Source of the DNA: Microbacterium sp. Marseille-Q6965
GTDB lineage: Bacteria; Actinomycetota; Actinomycetes; Actinomycetales; Microbacteriaceae
Assembly (NCBI RefSeq): GCF_946151065.1
Contig: NZ_CAMGZA010000004.1
Location: 186,001-250,000 of the forward strand
DNA: 64,000 nt
Direction of reading: 5' to 3'
This document shows positions 16,786-26,248 of this stretch, in pieces. The number at the start of each line of letters is the position of its first letter. Position 1 is the first letter of the stretch. The translations under genes were made by a program, and so were the position numbers. The notes under the pieces are model-generated. The model searched no databases, was not told the DNA's origin, and saw only the letters and a program-made list of their open reading frames with translations.

Positions 16786-16791
16786 TATACA
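16786..16791 (+). promoter_or_regulatory. Leaderless -10 box (TATACA)
   Basis: TATACA six bases before ATG 16798. Confidence 0.5.
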
Positions 16792-16797
16792 GGACAC

Positions 16798-17427
16798 ATG
16801 CCGGTACGCACCCCCGACCCCGACGACCTGCCCGAGGACCCGACGCCCTCGGGACCGATCAACCTCGACACGGGTGCGATCCGGCTGCCAGGCATGCCGG
16901 ACTCCGCAAAGAACCCGGGATGGCTGAGCGACGTGGAGCTGGCGGAGATCCGCCGCCGCCTGCCGATCCTGTACGTCGAGGGTGTTCCCGTGCGCACGGA
17001 CGGCACCGGGCAGGTGACGCAGGTGGGCATCCTGCTGCGCGCCTCGCCGATGGGTGAGATCCTGCGGACCATCGTCTCGGGGCGCGTGCGGTACGGCGAG
17101 TCGGTGCGGGACGCCCTCTTCCGTCACCTGGAGAACGACCTCGGCCCCATGGCGTTCCCGCTGCTGCCGCCGTCCCCGGTGCCGTTCACCGTGGCCGAGT
17201 ACTTCCCGATGCCCGGCGTGAGCCCGTTCCACGACGACCGCCAGCACGCCGTCTCGCTCGCGTTCGTCGTGCCCGTCACGGGCACCTGCGAGCCGCGCCA
17301 GGACGCCCTCGAGGTGACGTGGATGTCGCCGGAGGAGGCGGCGTCCGATGCCGTCGCCGCCGAGATGGAGGGTGGCCGCGGGGCGCTCGTGCGGATGGCG
17401 CTCGCGAGCGTCGGCGCCCTGCCGTGA
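16798..17427 (+). CDS. NUDIX-like (DUF4916) protein
   Basis: A 209-residue cytosolic protein of the DUF4916 group, which is related to NUDIX hydrolases. After an acidic, Pro-rich N-terminus the core runs LPILYVEGVPVRTDG, then GEILRTIVSGRVRYGESVRDALFRHLENDLG. That segment sits where a NUDIX box would be but lacks the full GX5EX7REUXEEXGU pattern, so pyrophosphatase activity is doubtful. AFVVPVTGTCEPRQDALEVTWMSPEEA matches the late NUDIX-fold strands. ATG 16798 follows a leaderless TATACA promoter. It is convergent with the threonine aldolase gene. Confidence 0.75.
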   Translation: MPVRTPDPDDLPEDPTPSGPINLDTGAIRLPGMPDSAKNPGWLSDVELAEIRRRLPILYVEGVPVRTDGTGQVTQVGILLRASPMGEILRTIVSGRVRYGESVRDALFRHLENDLGPMAFPLLPPSPVPFTVAEYFPMPGVSPFHDDRQHAVSLAFVVPVTGTCEPRQDALEVTWMSPEEAASDAVAAEMEGGRGALVRMALASVGALP

Positions 17428-17443
17428 CGCCGGCCGCGGGGCG

Positions 17444-18514
17444 TCAGAGCCCGGCGGTCTCGGCCTGCAACGCCGCCACGAGCGCGTCGACGTCGGACTC
17501 CTGCGTGTCGAAGCTGCACATCCAGCGCACCTCGTTCTTGGTGGCGTCCCAGTCGTAGAAGCGGAAGTGGGCGCGCAGCCGGTCGGCCACCCCGTCGGGC
17601 AGCGACACGAAGACGCCGTTGACCACGGTGGGCTGGGTCAGCCGCGTGCCGCGGATCGAGCCGTCCGCGATGCCCGCCTCGACGAGGGAGCTCAGGCGGG
17701 CCGCCATCGCGTTGGCGTGGCGGGCGTTGCGCAGGTAGAGGTCGCCCTCGAACAGCGCGATCAGCTGGGCCGAGAGGAAGCGCATCTTCGACGCGAGCTG
17801 CATGTCGAACTTGCGCACGAACTTCACGCCCTCGGCGGCGCTCGGCTCGATCACGACGACGGCCTCCGCGCCCAGCGCTCCGTTCTTCGTTCCGCCCAGG
17901 CTCAACACGTCCACGCCGGCGTCGGTCGTGAATGCCCGCAGCGGCGTGCCCAGCGCGGCCGCGGCGTTGCTGATCCGCGAGCCGTCCATGTGCACCCGCA
18001 TGCCGAGCGCGTGCGCGTGCTCGGCGACCGCACGCACCTCCTCGGGTGTGTAGAGGGTGCCGAACTCCGTGGACTGCGTGAGCGAGACGACCAGGGGCTG
18101 TGCGCGGTGCTCGTCGCCCCAACCCCACGCCTCGCGGTCGAGCAGCTCGGGGGTGAGCTTGCCGTCCGCGGTGGGCACACCGAGGATCTTGATGCCGCCG
18201 ACGCGCTCGGGCGCCCCCCCCTCGTCGGTGTTGATGTGGGCGGAGACGGGGGCGACCACCGCGCCCCAGCGCGGCAGCATCGCCTGCAGCCCCACGACGT
18301 TCGCGCCCGTGCCGTTGAACACCGGGAAGGCCTCCACGCGCTCGCCGAAGTGCCCCGCGAGCACCTCCTGCAGCCGCGCGGTGTACGCGTCGTCGCCGTA
18401 CGCCACCTGGTGTCCGTCGTTCGCGGCCGCGATCGCGGCCAGCACCTCGGGGTGGACCCCGGAGTAATTGTCGGAGGCGAACGAGCGGATGGAGGTGTCA
18501 TGCAGCGGGGTCAC
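17444..18514 (-). CDS. ltaE: Low-specificity L-threonine aldolase
   Basis: A 356-residue PLP enzyme (fold type I) that splits L-threonine or L-allo-threonine to glycine and acetaldehyde. It begins IRSFASDNYSGVHPEV (the family's SDN...G.HP motif), has YGDD near residue 40, the VHMDGSRISNAAAALG segment with the cofactor Asp, and the PLP lysine in LSLGGTKNGALGAEAVV. Length is normal. GTG 18514 is preceded on its strand by TACGCT six bases upstream, a leaderless promoter. It is divergent from the histidine kinase gene and probably supplies glycine. Confidence 0.9.
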   Translation of the reverse strand: MTPLHDTSIRSFASDNYSGVHPEVLAAIAAANDGHQVAYGDDAYTARLQEVLAGHFGERVEAFPVFNGTGANVVGLQAMLPRWGAVVAPVSAHINTDEGGAPERVGGIKILGVPTADGKLTPELLDREAWGWGDEHRAQPLVVSLTQSTEFGTLYTPEEVRAVAEHAHALGMRVHMDGSRISNAAAALGTPLRAFTTDAGVDVLSLGGTKNGALGAEAVVVIEPSAAEGVKFVRKFDMQLASKMRFLSAQLIALFEGDLYLRNARHANAMAARLSSLVEAGIADGSIRGTRLTQPTVVNGVFVSLPDGVADRLRAHFRFYDWDATKNEVRWMCSFDTQESDVDALVAALQAETAGL

Positions 18515-18520
18515 CGCTCC

Positions 18521-18526
18521 AGCGTA
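18521..18526 (-). promoter_or_regulatory. Leaderless -10 box (TACGCT) of ltaE
   Basis: AGCGTA on the plus strand reads TACGCT on the minus strand, six bases before the GTG at 18514. Confidence 0.5.
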
Positions 18527-18620
18527 ATTCCGCGCGCGGCCCGTCCCGCACCGTGGGCGGCCAGGAGCGTCGCCACCCGGGATACATCGCGGGGATGATG
18601 TGTGCGGGCCCGCGCTGGCC

Positions 18621-18626
18621 TAGCGT
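18621..18626 (+). promoter_or_regulatory. Leaderless -10 box (TAGCGT) of the histidine kinase operon
   Basis: TAGCGT eight bases before the GTG at 18635. Confidence 0.5.
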
Positions 18627-18634
18627 GGACCGTC

Positions 18635-19813
18635 GTGATCCGTCAGCTCCTCCGCCCCCTCACCACCGGCCAGATCGTGGTCGACGTGGTGTTGGCCGCG
18701 GGGTTCTTCCTGCTTTTCGGGTTCGTCACCCTCGCGCCGGAGCGGCCGTGGATCCTCGCGGTCGTCACGAGCCTGTTCATGTCGGGAGCGCTCGCCGTCC
18801 GCCGGCTCTCGCCCGCCCTGGCGCTCGCGATCGCCTGGGTCGGCGCCATCGTGCAGATGGCCTCGCTGCTCTCGCCGCTGCCCAGCAACCTCGCGATCTT
18901 CGGCGTCCTGTACGTGACCGCTGCCTACGGCTCGCGATTCGTGATGTGGACGGGCTTCGCCTCGGCCATCGCGGGCGCGATCACCATCACGGGGTACCTG
19001 CTGTTCATGCCCGGCGCCTTCGGCGGCCCCAACGCCTTCACGAGCCCGCTCGCGGCCGCGGTGATGAGCGGCTCGATCCTCGCGGCAGCGCTGTTCTCGC
19101 TGCTGCTGTCGTGGACCGCCGGCGCGCTCGTGCGCGCCAGCATCCGGGCGCGCGAGAACCGCGAGGCGCAGCGTCGGGCAGAGCTCGAGGCTGCGTCGGA
19201 GCAGGAGCGCGGCCGTATCGCCCGCGACATGCACGATGTCGTGGCGCACTCCCTCGCCGTCGTGGTCGCCCAGGCCGACGGGGCACGGTACGCGGCCGCC
19301 TCCGATCCGGCCGTCGCCGCCGAGGCGCTGCGCACGATCAGTCAGACCGCCCGGGCCGCGCTGTCAGACGTGCGCATGCTGCTCACCCAGCTGCGCCATC
19401 GCGAGGCCGAGGGCCCGCAGCCGACGCTTGCCGACCTCGAGCAGCTGTTCGCCCAGGTGCGTGCCGCGGGCATCGAGATCGGGGTCGACATCGACCCCGC
19501 TCCGCCCGCCGACGTGCCCGCATCGGTGCAGCTGGCGGTGTACCGCATCCTGCAGGAGGCGCTGACGAATGCGCTCCGCCACGGGGACCGGGCCGGCGTG
19601 GACGTGCGGCTGTCGTGGTGGCCGGACCGCGTCGCCTTCCGCGTCACGAACGGCATCGCGCCGGTCGCTCCCGATCGCGCCGACGGCACGCCGGGCCACG
19701 GGCTCATCGGCATCCGCGAGCGCGCTCAGCTGGTGGGCGGTCGCGTGGACGCCGGCGCGCAGGGCAGTACGTTCGTGGTGGCGGGCGAGCTGCCGATCGG
19801 AGGAAGCGCATGA
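18635..19813 (+). CDS. Sensor histidine kinase (NarL/HisKA_3 type)
   Basis: A 392-residue two-component sensor. The N-terminal half has about five membrane helices with short loops, so the stimulus is likely sensed in or near the membrane. The dimerisation helix follows: ERGRIARDMHDVVAHSLAVV, with the phospho-accepting His in DMHDVVAHS. The C-terminal HATPase domain shows LQEALTNALRHG (N box) and GHGLIGIRERAQLVGG (G box). GTG 18635 (VIRQLLRPL) is chosen for its spacing to the -10 box. The stop overlaps the next start (ATGA), so kinase and regulator are translationally coupled; the ABC exporter genes follow. Confidence 0.93.
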   Translation: MIRQLLRPLTTGQIVVDVVLAAGFFLLFGFVTLAPERPWILAVVTSLFMSGALAVRRLSPALALAIAWVGAIVQMASLLSPLPSNLAIFGVLYVTAAYGSRFVMWTGFASAIAGAITITGYLLFMPGAFGGPNAFTSPLAAAVMSGSILAAALFSLLLSWTAGALVRASIRARENREAQRRAELEAASEQERGRIARDMHDVVAHSLAVVVAQADGARYAAASDPAVAAEALRTISQTARAALSDVRMLLTQLRHREAEGPQPTLADLEQLFAQVRAAGIEIGVDIDPAPPADVPASVQLAVYRILQEALTNALRHGDRAGVDVRLSWWPDRVAFRVTNGIAPVAPDRADGTPGHGLIGIRERAQLVGGRVDAGAQGSTFVVAGELPIGGSA

Positions 19814-20496
19814 GTCAGGGGATCGCCGACGGGGCACCCGCCGATGCGCGGCGGGAGCGTCCTATCCGGGTCGTCCTCGTCGACGACCAGGCCCTGTTCC
19901 GCGCCGGCGTGCGCATGCTGCTCACCTCGCAGCCCGACCTGGAGGTCGTCGGGGAGGCCGGCGACGGGCGCGAGGGCGTCGAGGTCGTGCGCCGCACCCG
20001 CCCCGACGTCGTGCTCATGGACGTGCGGATGCCGGTCATGGACGGCCTCAGCGCCACCGCCGAGCTGCTGCAGGACCCGAACGCGCCGCGGATCGTGATG
20101 CTCACCACCTTCGACCTCGACGAGGCGGCCGCCCGCGCGATCCGGCAGGGGGCGAGCGGCTTCCTGCTGAAGGACGCCGACCCCGAGTTCCTGCTCGCCG
20201 CGATCCGCTCGGTGCACGCCGGTTCCGAGGTGATCGCGGCGTCCGCGACGCGCGCGCTCTTCGCGCACTTCGCCGAGCCGGCCCGCCCCGTCCCGGCCGT
20301 GTACGACGAGCTCACCGACCGCGAGAAGGAGATCTTCGCGCTCGCCGCGCGCGGGCTCAGCAACGGCGAGATCGCCGCGCGAGAGTACCTCAGCGAGTCG
20401 ACCGTGAAGACGCACGTCAGCCGCATCCTGACGAAGCTCGCGCTGCGCGACCGCGTGCAGCTCGTGGTCTTCGCCTTCGAGCACGGCCTCGTCTGA
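19810..20496 (+). CDS. Response regulator, NarL/LuxR family
   Basis: A 228-residue DNA-binding response regulator. The receiver domain has VVLVDDQALFRAGV, phospho-acceptor Asp in VVLMDVRMPVMDG, the conserved LTTFD Thr and LLKDADPE Lys. The C-terminal LuxR-type HTH begins LTDREKEIFALAARGLSNGEIA and includes ESTVKTHVSRILTKL. It overlaps the kinase gene by four bases and its likely target is the ABC transporter operon 90 bases downstream, as in many actinobacterial stress-responsive exporter loci. Confidence 0.95.
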   Translation: MSQGIADGAPADARRERPIRVVLVDDQALFRAGVRMLLTSQPDLEVVGEAGDGREGVEVVRRTRPDVVLMDVRMPVMDGLSATAELLQDPNAPRIVMLTTFDLDEAAARAIRQGASGFLLKDADPEFLLAAIRSVHAGSEVIAASATRALFAHFAEPARPVPAVYDELTDREKEIFALAARGLSNGEIAAREYLSESTVKTHVSRILTKLALRDRVQLVVFAFEHGLV

Positions 20497-20573
20497 TCGC
20501 CACGGCCGCGGATCATCCTCGCGATGTACGCGGATGAGCCTCACGGGCGATGACCGCGACGGGGTGGCGTCCG

Positions 20574-20579
20574 TAGCGT
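20574..20579 (+). promoter_or_regulatory. Leaderless -10 box (TAGCGT) of the ABC exporter operon
   Basis: TAGCGT seven bases before ATG 20587, identical to the -10 box of the neighbouring histidine kinase gene. Confidence 0.5.
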
Positions 20580-20586
20580 CGAGGAC

Positions 20587-21362
<776 letters not shown>

Positions 21363-21366
<4 letters not shown>

Positions 21367-22820
21367 GCGCGGTCGCAGCCGAGCCGGCCGCCCTCGCGCC
21401 CGCGCGCCGGCGATCCCTCGCCTTCCTCGCCGAGCGGGGCATGGGGGCGAGCGTGCTCGTCTCGGCGCTGTCGGCGGCGTTCGGTGCCATCCTGCTCGCC
21501 ACCACCGGGTACCTCGCGGCGCTGATGACCGACACCTTCCCCGATAGCGGCACGCTCGTCGTCATGGTCGGCATCCTCAGCGTGATCTTCATGATCATCG
21601 CGATGTACGTGGGTGCCATCGTGACGTCGAACACCTTCGCCACGATCGTGGCCGGCCGCACGCGTCGCATCGCGCTCATGCGCCTGATCGGCGCGTCCGC
21701 TCGCTCGCAGCGCGCCGAGGTCGCCGGTCAGGGCCTGGTCGTGGGCATCATCGGCGCGCTGCTCGGCGTGGCCGCGGGCGGGCTCCTTTCCGTCGCGGGC
21801 GTGCTCGTGGCCGAGACGCTGCTCGACGTGCCGGAGACGGACTATGTGGTGCTGCAGCCGTGGCTGGCCCTGCCCGCCCTCGCCGTGGCGCTCACCACAT
21901 GGGCGGCGGCGTGGGCCGGATCGCGACGGGTGCTCGCCGTGACGCCACTGCAGGCGCTGGGCGGATCGGTCGAGCGCACCGCGGAGCGGGCGCGCGGTGG
22001 TCTGGGCCGCAACACGGCGGCGCTCGTGCTGCTCATCGCGGGCGGTGCGCTGCTCGCCGTGGGCGTCGTGCTGGGCCTGGCCACCCCCCTCGCCATCCTC
22101 GTCTCGTTCGTCGGCGGGCTGCTCTCGTTCACCGGGCTCGTGCTGGGTGCGACGCTCGTCATGCCGCCCGTGCTGCGCCTCGTCGGTCGCGCCTTCGGCG
22201 GCTCCGCGGCGGCTCGGCTGGCCGCGGAGAATGCGCTGCGCTACCCCGAGCGATCGAGCCGCATGGCCATCGGAGTGGTCGTCGGCGTCACCCTCGTGAC
22301 GATGTTCGCCGTCGCGTCCGAGACCGCCAAGGCCGTCATGATCGCGAACTCCGGGGGCGCCATGGCCGACGACTTCGCCGCCGCGATGGACATGTTCGCG
22401 GGGGTCATGATGGGCCTCGTCGCCGTCTCGGCCGTGATCGCCGCGGTCGGGCTCGTCAACCTGCTGACGATCGGCGTCGTGCAGCGGCGCACCGAGCTGG
22501 GGTTGCTGCGGGCGCTGGGCCTGTCGAATCCGCAGGTGCGACGCATGGTGCTGCTGGAGGCGGCGCACATCACGATCGCGTCGCTCGTTCTCGGCCTCGC
22601 CCTCGGCGTGGCCTACGGCTGGGCGGGGGCGCAATCGCTGCTGGGCTCCGTGGCGTCCGCTCCGGGGGCCCCGGCCGGGTTCCTCGTGGCGCCGGCCGTG
22701 CCCTGGCTGCCGATGGCGATCGTCGTCGCGGCGACGGCCGTGCTCACGCTCGTCGCCTCGGTCGGTCCGACCCGCCTGGCCACCCGCGTCGCGCCGGTCG
22801 AGGCGCTCGCCGCCGAGTGA
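21363..22820 (+). CDS. FtsX-like ABC transporter permease
   Basis: A 485-residue membrane protein with about eight helices forming two FtsX-type modules: the first near residues 60-180 ([28 protein letters not shown]), the second near 310-480 ([20 protein letters not shown]). It lacks the large extracytoplasmic domain of MacB or LolCE, as in the actinobacterial permeases linked to antimicrobial or envelope-stress systems. The start overlaps the ATPase stop. Export of a hydrophobic or peptide substrate is likely; the specific substrate is unknown. Confidence 0.92.
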
Positions 22821-22825
22821 GCGCG

Positions 22826-22844
22826 GCCGCCCCGATCGGGCGGC
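22826..22844. terminator. Hairpin between convergent genes
   Basis: GCCGCCC-CGATC-GGGCGGC, a 7-bp GC stem without a T tract, between the permease stop (22820) and the convergent gene ending at 22858. Confidence 0.45.
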
Positions 22845-22857
22845 GTACGGCCCCGGA

Positions 22858-23358
22858 TCAGTCGCCGTCGGACGGTTCGGGGTCGTAGGCCCAGGTGGGG
22901 GCGAGGCGCTTCAGGCGGGCGCCGCGCCACTGCCAGAGTGCCCACAGTGCGGGCCAGTACAGCGGGGCCACGGTGCCGCCGATGACGAGGCGCTCTCGCC
23001 ACAGCGTGCGCGACGGGTCGTCCGGGGCGGGGGAGACCGCCATCTGGTGGTCCCACACGTCCAGGGCCGCGAGCGGGCCGGTCAGCGGGATTCCCGAGTC
23101 GCGCAGTACCCGCACCGTGCCGCGCGAGTCCTCGGTGGCGCGTTCGGTAATCGTGATGAGGTGGGTTCCCAGGCGCAGCGGGCCGGCCGCGTAGCGGATC
23201 GGAGCGTCGGAGCCCGACTCCCACTGGGTGGGCAGGTCGGCGAGCGGTTCGATGGACAGCAACGGGCCGTAGAGCTCGCTGAGCGCGTGCGGCGAGTGCA
23301 GCGCGCGCCACGCGGCGTGGGCGTCGCCGTCGAGCACGAGCTTGAGCAAGATCCGCAT
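22858..23358 (-). CDS. Hypothetical protein, possibly SRPBCC/START-like
   Basis: A 166-residue cytosolic protein beginning [34 protein letters not shown], the strand-helix opening of SRPBCC (Bet v 1-like) ligand-binding proteins; later [22 protein letters not shown] and [27 protein letters not shown] fit the remaining strands and long C-terminal helix of that fold. The family call is from overall pattern only. ATG 23358 is chosen since the SRPBCC pattern starts there. It is convergent with the permease gene. Confidence 0.6.
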   Translation of the reverse strand: MRILLKLVLDGDAHAAWRALHSPHALSELYGPLLSIEPLADLPTQWESGSDAPIRYAAGPLRLGTHLITITERATEDSRGTVRVLRDSGIPLTGPLAALDVWDHQMAVSPAPDDPSRTLWRERLVIGGTVAPLYWPALWALWQWRGARLKRLAPTWAYDPEPSDGD

Positions 23359-23506
23359 GCGGCCAGTGTGCCAGCCGGCGGGTACCGCGCGGGCCGGATC
23401 GGGTGGGTGCGACGCTCGAGGCCGCTCCGCCGAGCCGGGGAGGAGCACGCCGGACCGCCGCGTGTCGCGCGGGGTCGCTCGTCTCGGCGCGGAGGCGCCG
23501 TGCTTC

Positions 23507-23512
23507 TACGCT
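23507..23512 (+). promoter_or_regulatory. Leaderless -10 box (TACGCT)
   Basis: TACGCT six bases before the GTG at 23519. Confidence 0.5.
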
Positions 23513-23518
23513 GAGAGG

Positions 23519-24124
23519 GTGAGCGCGTTCGACCAGGGCAGGTATCAGGTTCGGCTCGACTGGGGCGTCGAGGGTGTGGAGCGGCTGGCCCCGGCCGACG
23601 TGTACGTCGTGGTGGACGCGCTCGGCACCCTGAACGGCGCGTTCGGGGCAGCAGGGGAGGAGTCGCCGGGCGCGCTCGCGGTCGCCGGGGACGACGGGGC
23701 CACCGTGCTGGCGGCCGCCGCAGCGGTGCAGCCCGCGCCGCTCGTGCTGTTCGCCGGCCTGCGCAACGCGGCCGCGACCGCCCGCGCCGCGTACGAGGAG
23801 CAGAACCGCCGGTCGGCGCGCACGAGCATCGCGCTCGTCCCCGCCGGTCACGGCGGGCGGGTCACGGTCGAGGACCAGCTGGCGGCCGGCGCGGTGGCCG
23901 ATGCGCTGTCTGCGCTCGGCATCGACCACTCCGCGCCGGATGTCGCCGTTGCCGCCGAGTCGTTCCGCGCCCTGCGCCGCGCCGTGAAGCACCTGCTGAC
24001 GGCCAGCGGCACGGGCCTCGCCCTCGAGGCGGCCGGCGCGCGAGACGTCGTGCTCGCCGCCGCCCGCGTCGACGACGTCGGTGCTGCGCTGCGCTACGTC
24101 GACGGGGAGCTGCGCTCGCTCTGA
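23519..24124 (+). CDS. 2-phosphosulfolactate phosphatase (ComB) family protein
   Basis: A 201-residue cytosolic protein. ADVYVVVDALGTLNGAF, GLRNAAATARAAYE and ALVPAGHGGRVTVEDQLAAGAVADAL match the order of motifs in the ComB family, whose archetype dephosphorylates 2-phosphosulfolactate in coenzyme M synthesis. Actinobacteria do not make coenzyme M, so the true substrate here is probably another phosphate ester. The family's VDVLRATTT motif is altered to VDALGTLNG, so activity is uncertain. GTG 23519 follows a leaderless -10 box. It is convergent with the SprT-like gene. Confidence 0.72.
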   Translation: MSAFDQGRYQVRLDWGVEGVERLAPADVYVVVDALGTLNGAFGAAGEESPGALAVAGDDGATVLAAAAAVQPAPLVLFAGLRNAAATARAAYEEQNRRSARTSIALVPAGHGGRVTVEDQLAAGAVADALSALGIDHSAPDVAVAAESFRALRRAVKHLLTASGTGLALEAAGARDVVLAAARVDDVGAALRYVDGELRSL

Positions 24125-24152
24125 GCGCGCCGGCGCCGGGAATCGGCGACGG

Positions 24153-24641
24153 TCAGCGCGGCGTGAGGGCGGCGCGACGCGCGGCCGCGGTGATCTCGCG
24201 ACGCTCCCAGCGGAACAGGTAGCGGCGGTCGAAGCGGGGCGAGCACTTCACGCACGAGGCCGGGCGCGTGGGCTTGCGGTGTCGGTACGCCGTGTGGCCG
24301 GCCGGGCACACGCCCACCCAGGGCGCCAGTTCCGTCGCGGTCTCGCCGCTGTGGGTGGTGCCGCCGACGTATCCCAGCCCGCGCGCGATCCTCTTCCACT
24401 CCCGGCCGTGCCCCGCCGCCGGTCCCGCCAGGGCGTGGGCCACCTCGTGCAGCAGCGTCTGATGGTTGGTGTCGTCGTCGTACCGCGCGGCGAGGTAGCG
24501 CGAGACCGAGATCCGTTTGCGCGTGTAATCGCACAGCCCGGCGCGTCGCTTGGCGTTGTCGAAGGCGAACGTCCATGACGCGTCCAGATGCATGCGGATC
24601 AGGGCGTCCGCCCACACCTGCACGCGATCCAGATCCGACAC
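24153..24641 (-). CDS. SprT-like zinc metalloprotease-fold protein
   Basis: A 162-residue protein with the SprT-like domain. The zinc motif is HQTLLHEVAHALAGPAAGH (HExxH plus a downstream His), followed by GREWKRIARGLGY. A C-terminal zinc ribbon is suggested by CPAGHTAYRHR and CVKC. Eukaryotic relatives (SPRTN) degrade DNA-protein crosslinks; the role in bacteria is not established. GTG 24641 has a TACCCT -10 box six bases upstream on its strand, so it has its own promoter despite the co-directional TPR gene upstream. Confidence 0.88.
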   Translation of the reverse strand: MSDLDRVQVWADALIRMHLDASWTFAFDNAKRRAGLCDYTRKRISVSRYLAARYDDDTNHQTLLHEVAHALAGPAAGHGREWKRIARGLGYVGGTTHSGETATELAPWVGVCPAGHTAYRHRKPTRPASCVKCSPRFDRRYLFRWERREITAAARRAALTPR

Positions 24642-24647
24642 GAGATC

Positions 24648-24653
24648 AGGGTA
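24648..24653 (-). promoter_or_regulatory. Leaderless -10 box (TACCCT) of the SprT-like gene
   Basis: AGGGTA on the plus strand; six bases from the GTG at 24641. Confidence 0.5.
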
Positions 24654-24689
24654 TGCCGCGCGGCCGACATACGGCCGCTCCGGCGTCGA

Positions 24690-25244
24690 TCAGCTCGCGA
24701 GGGAGTGAGCCCGACGACGTTCGGCGGCCTCGACCATCGACATGGCCACCTCGAGCTGCGTCTCGTCGGCACCGAGCTCCTGCCGCAGGAAGAGCACGCG
24801 CTTGAAGTCGGAGCGGGCGCCGGCGAAGTCTCCGGCGTCGAACCGGGTGCGCCCGCGGTGCTGCAGCGCGAAGGCCGTGATGCCGGGCCACTCCTGGCCC
24901 TCCGCCTCCTCGGCGCACGTCGACAGCTCGAACTCGGCCGCGGCGTGCGCGCGCCGCTCCGTCAGCACCGAGGCGTGCAGGATCCGGGCGCGCAGCAGGT
25001 CCTTGCGTGTGCCGGCCATGCGCGCCACCCGCACCGACTGCTCCGACAGCTCGAGGGACTCATCGAGCTCACCCAGCACCTTGAGCAGCCACACCCGCTC
25101 GAGCAGCGCCGGCAGGCTGCGCTGCGGCCCGATCTCGCTCAACCGCTCGCGGCAGGCCGCGACGTCGACGATCTCGCGCAGGGTGTCGGGGTCGTATCCC
25201 TGGATGTAGCTCAACGCCTCACTCCCTTCGCGCGCTTCGGTCAT
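24690..25244 (-). CDS. Hypothetical tetratricopeptide-like helical protein
   Basis: A 184-residue, all-helical, cytosolic protein. Residues about 40-165 show TPR-like helix pairs: LPALLERVWLLKVLGELDESLELSEQSV, LLRARILHASVLTERRAHAAAEFEL, and FALQHRGRTRFDAGDFAGARSDFKRVL with the typical G-x-A-x-x-D/F pattern. TPR proteins act as binding scaffolds. ATG 25244 is taken as start; no strong ribosome site is seen. It lies upstream of the SprT-like gene on the same strand. Partner unknown. Confidence 0.72.
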   Translation of the reverse strand: MTEAREGSEALSYIQGYDPDTLREIVDVAACRERLSEIGPQRSLPALLERVWLLKVLGELDESLELSEQSVRVARMAGTRKDLLRARILHASVLTERRAHAAAEFELSTCAEEAEGQEWPGITAFALQHRGRTRFDAGDFAGARSDFKRVLFLRQELGADETQLEVAMSMVEAAERRRAHSLAS

Positions 25245-25318
25245 TCCAGTGTGCGGGAGCCGCCCCGCCGCCGCGGCAGGGCACGCGGCATGCCGCGAAT
25301 CCGGGCCCGAGGGTCGGC

Positions 25319-26179
25319 TCAGCGGTCGAAGAGCGACCAGGAGGGGCGCGGGGAATCGGTCGCGTCGCCGTCCACCGCCGGCCGCGCGTCGGCGATGAAG
25401 CGGTCCAGCTCCTCACCGTGCGCCACCTTCGCCGGGTGAGGGCCGGCCGCCATCAGCCGCGGCAGCCACTCGACCGGCAACGGACGGGCCGAGGCCGCCA
25501 TGACGAGGTTGCCGAAGCGACGCCCCTTGAGCACCTGCACCTCGGCCAGCACGGCGAGCTCGGGCAGCACCTCGCGGATCGTCGCCGCCTGGCGTCGGGC
25601 GAACGCCAGGCCCGCACCGTCGGCCGTGTTCACCAGCAGCACGCCGCCGGGCGCGAGCAGCGCCGCCGCCTCGCGGTAGAACTCCACCGTCGTCAGGTGA
25701 GCGGGCGTCTGCGCGCCCGAGTAGACGTCCGAGACGAGCAGATCCACCGCCCCGCGCATGCCCTGGGGCAGCCGCGCGAGCCCCTCGCGGGCGTCGCCGA
25801 TGCGGATCCGGATGGCCGCCGCGCGCGGCAGCGGCAGCGCCTCGCGCACGAGGTCGACGAGCGCGGGCTCGAGTTCGATCACCTGCTGCCGGGAGCCCGG
25901 GCGCGTCGCGTCGATGTATCGCGGGATCGTGAGGCCGCCCGCGCCCAGGTGCACCGCCGTGAGCGGGCCCTCGGGCAGGAGGTCGATGACGGCTCCCATT
26001 CGCGCCACGTACTCGAAGTGCAGATGGGTGGGATCGGACGGGTCGACATGCGACTGCGGCGTGCCGTCGACGTCCACTTCGTATCCGGTCGCGAACTCGC
26101 TGGGCACGATGCGCGCGATCCGCCCGTCCGACAGGCGCGCCGTCGGTATCTCGCGATCCGTCTGCCGCTGCCTGCCCAC
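25319..26179 (-). CDS. Spermidine synthase-like SAM-dependent protein
   Basis: A 286-residue cytosolic protein of the spermidine synthase/methyltransferase fold. Visible are HFEYVARMGAVIDLL, the nucleotide-binding AVHLGAGGLTIPRYI, an acidic QVIELEPALVDLVRE strand, RIGDAREGLARLP and DLLVSDVYSGAQTP (catalytic-region Asp). The polyamine-pocket residues are not all recognisable, so it may be a methyltransferase or fused-domain relative rather than a true aminopropyltransferase. GTG 26179 is chosen: TACGCT lies six bases upstream. It is divergent from the BenE-type gene, only 69 bases separating the two leaderless starts. Confidence 0.8.
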   Translation of the reverse strand: MGRQRQTDREIPTARLSDGRIARIVPSEFATGYEVDVDGTPQSHVDPSDPTHLHFEYVARMGAVIDLLPEGPLTAVHLGAGGLTIPRYIDATRPGSRQQVIELEPALVDLVREALPLPRAAAIRIRIGDAREGLARLPQGMRGAVDLLVSDVYSGAQTPAHLTTVEFYREAAALLAPGGVLLVNTADGAGLAFARRQAATIREVLPELAVLAEVQVLKGRRFGNLVMAASARPLPVEWLPRLMAAGPHPAKVAHGEELDRFIADARPAVDGDATDSPRPSWSLFDR

Positions 26180-26185
26180 CCGTCG

Positions 26186-26191
26186 AGCGTA
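26186..26191 (-). promoter_or_regulatory. Leaderless -10 box (TACGCT), divergent pair
   Basis: AGCGTA on the plus strand, six bases from the GTG at 26179. Confidence 0.5.
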
Positions 26192-26236
26192 CGTCGCCCG
26201 CGGGGGCCACGACATCCGCCGGCAATGCGCCGCCCG

Positions 26237-26242
26237 TACCCT
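26237..26242 (+). promoter_or_regulatory. Leaderless -10 box (TACCCT), divergent pair
   Basis: TACCCT six bases before the GTG at 26249. Confidence 0.5.
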
Positions 26243-26248
26243 GGGCCC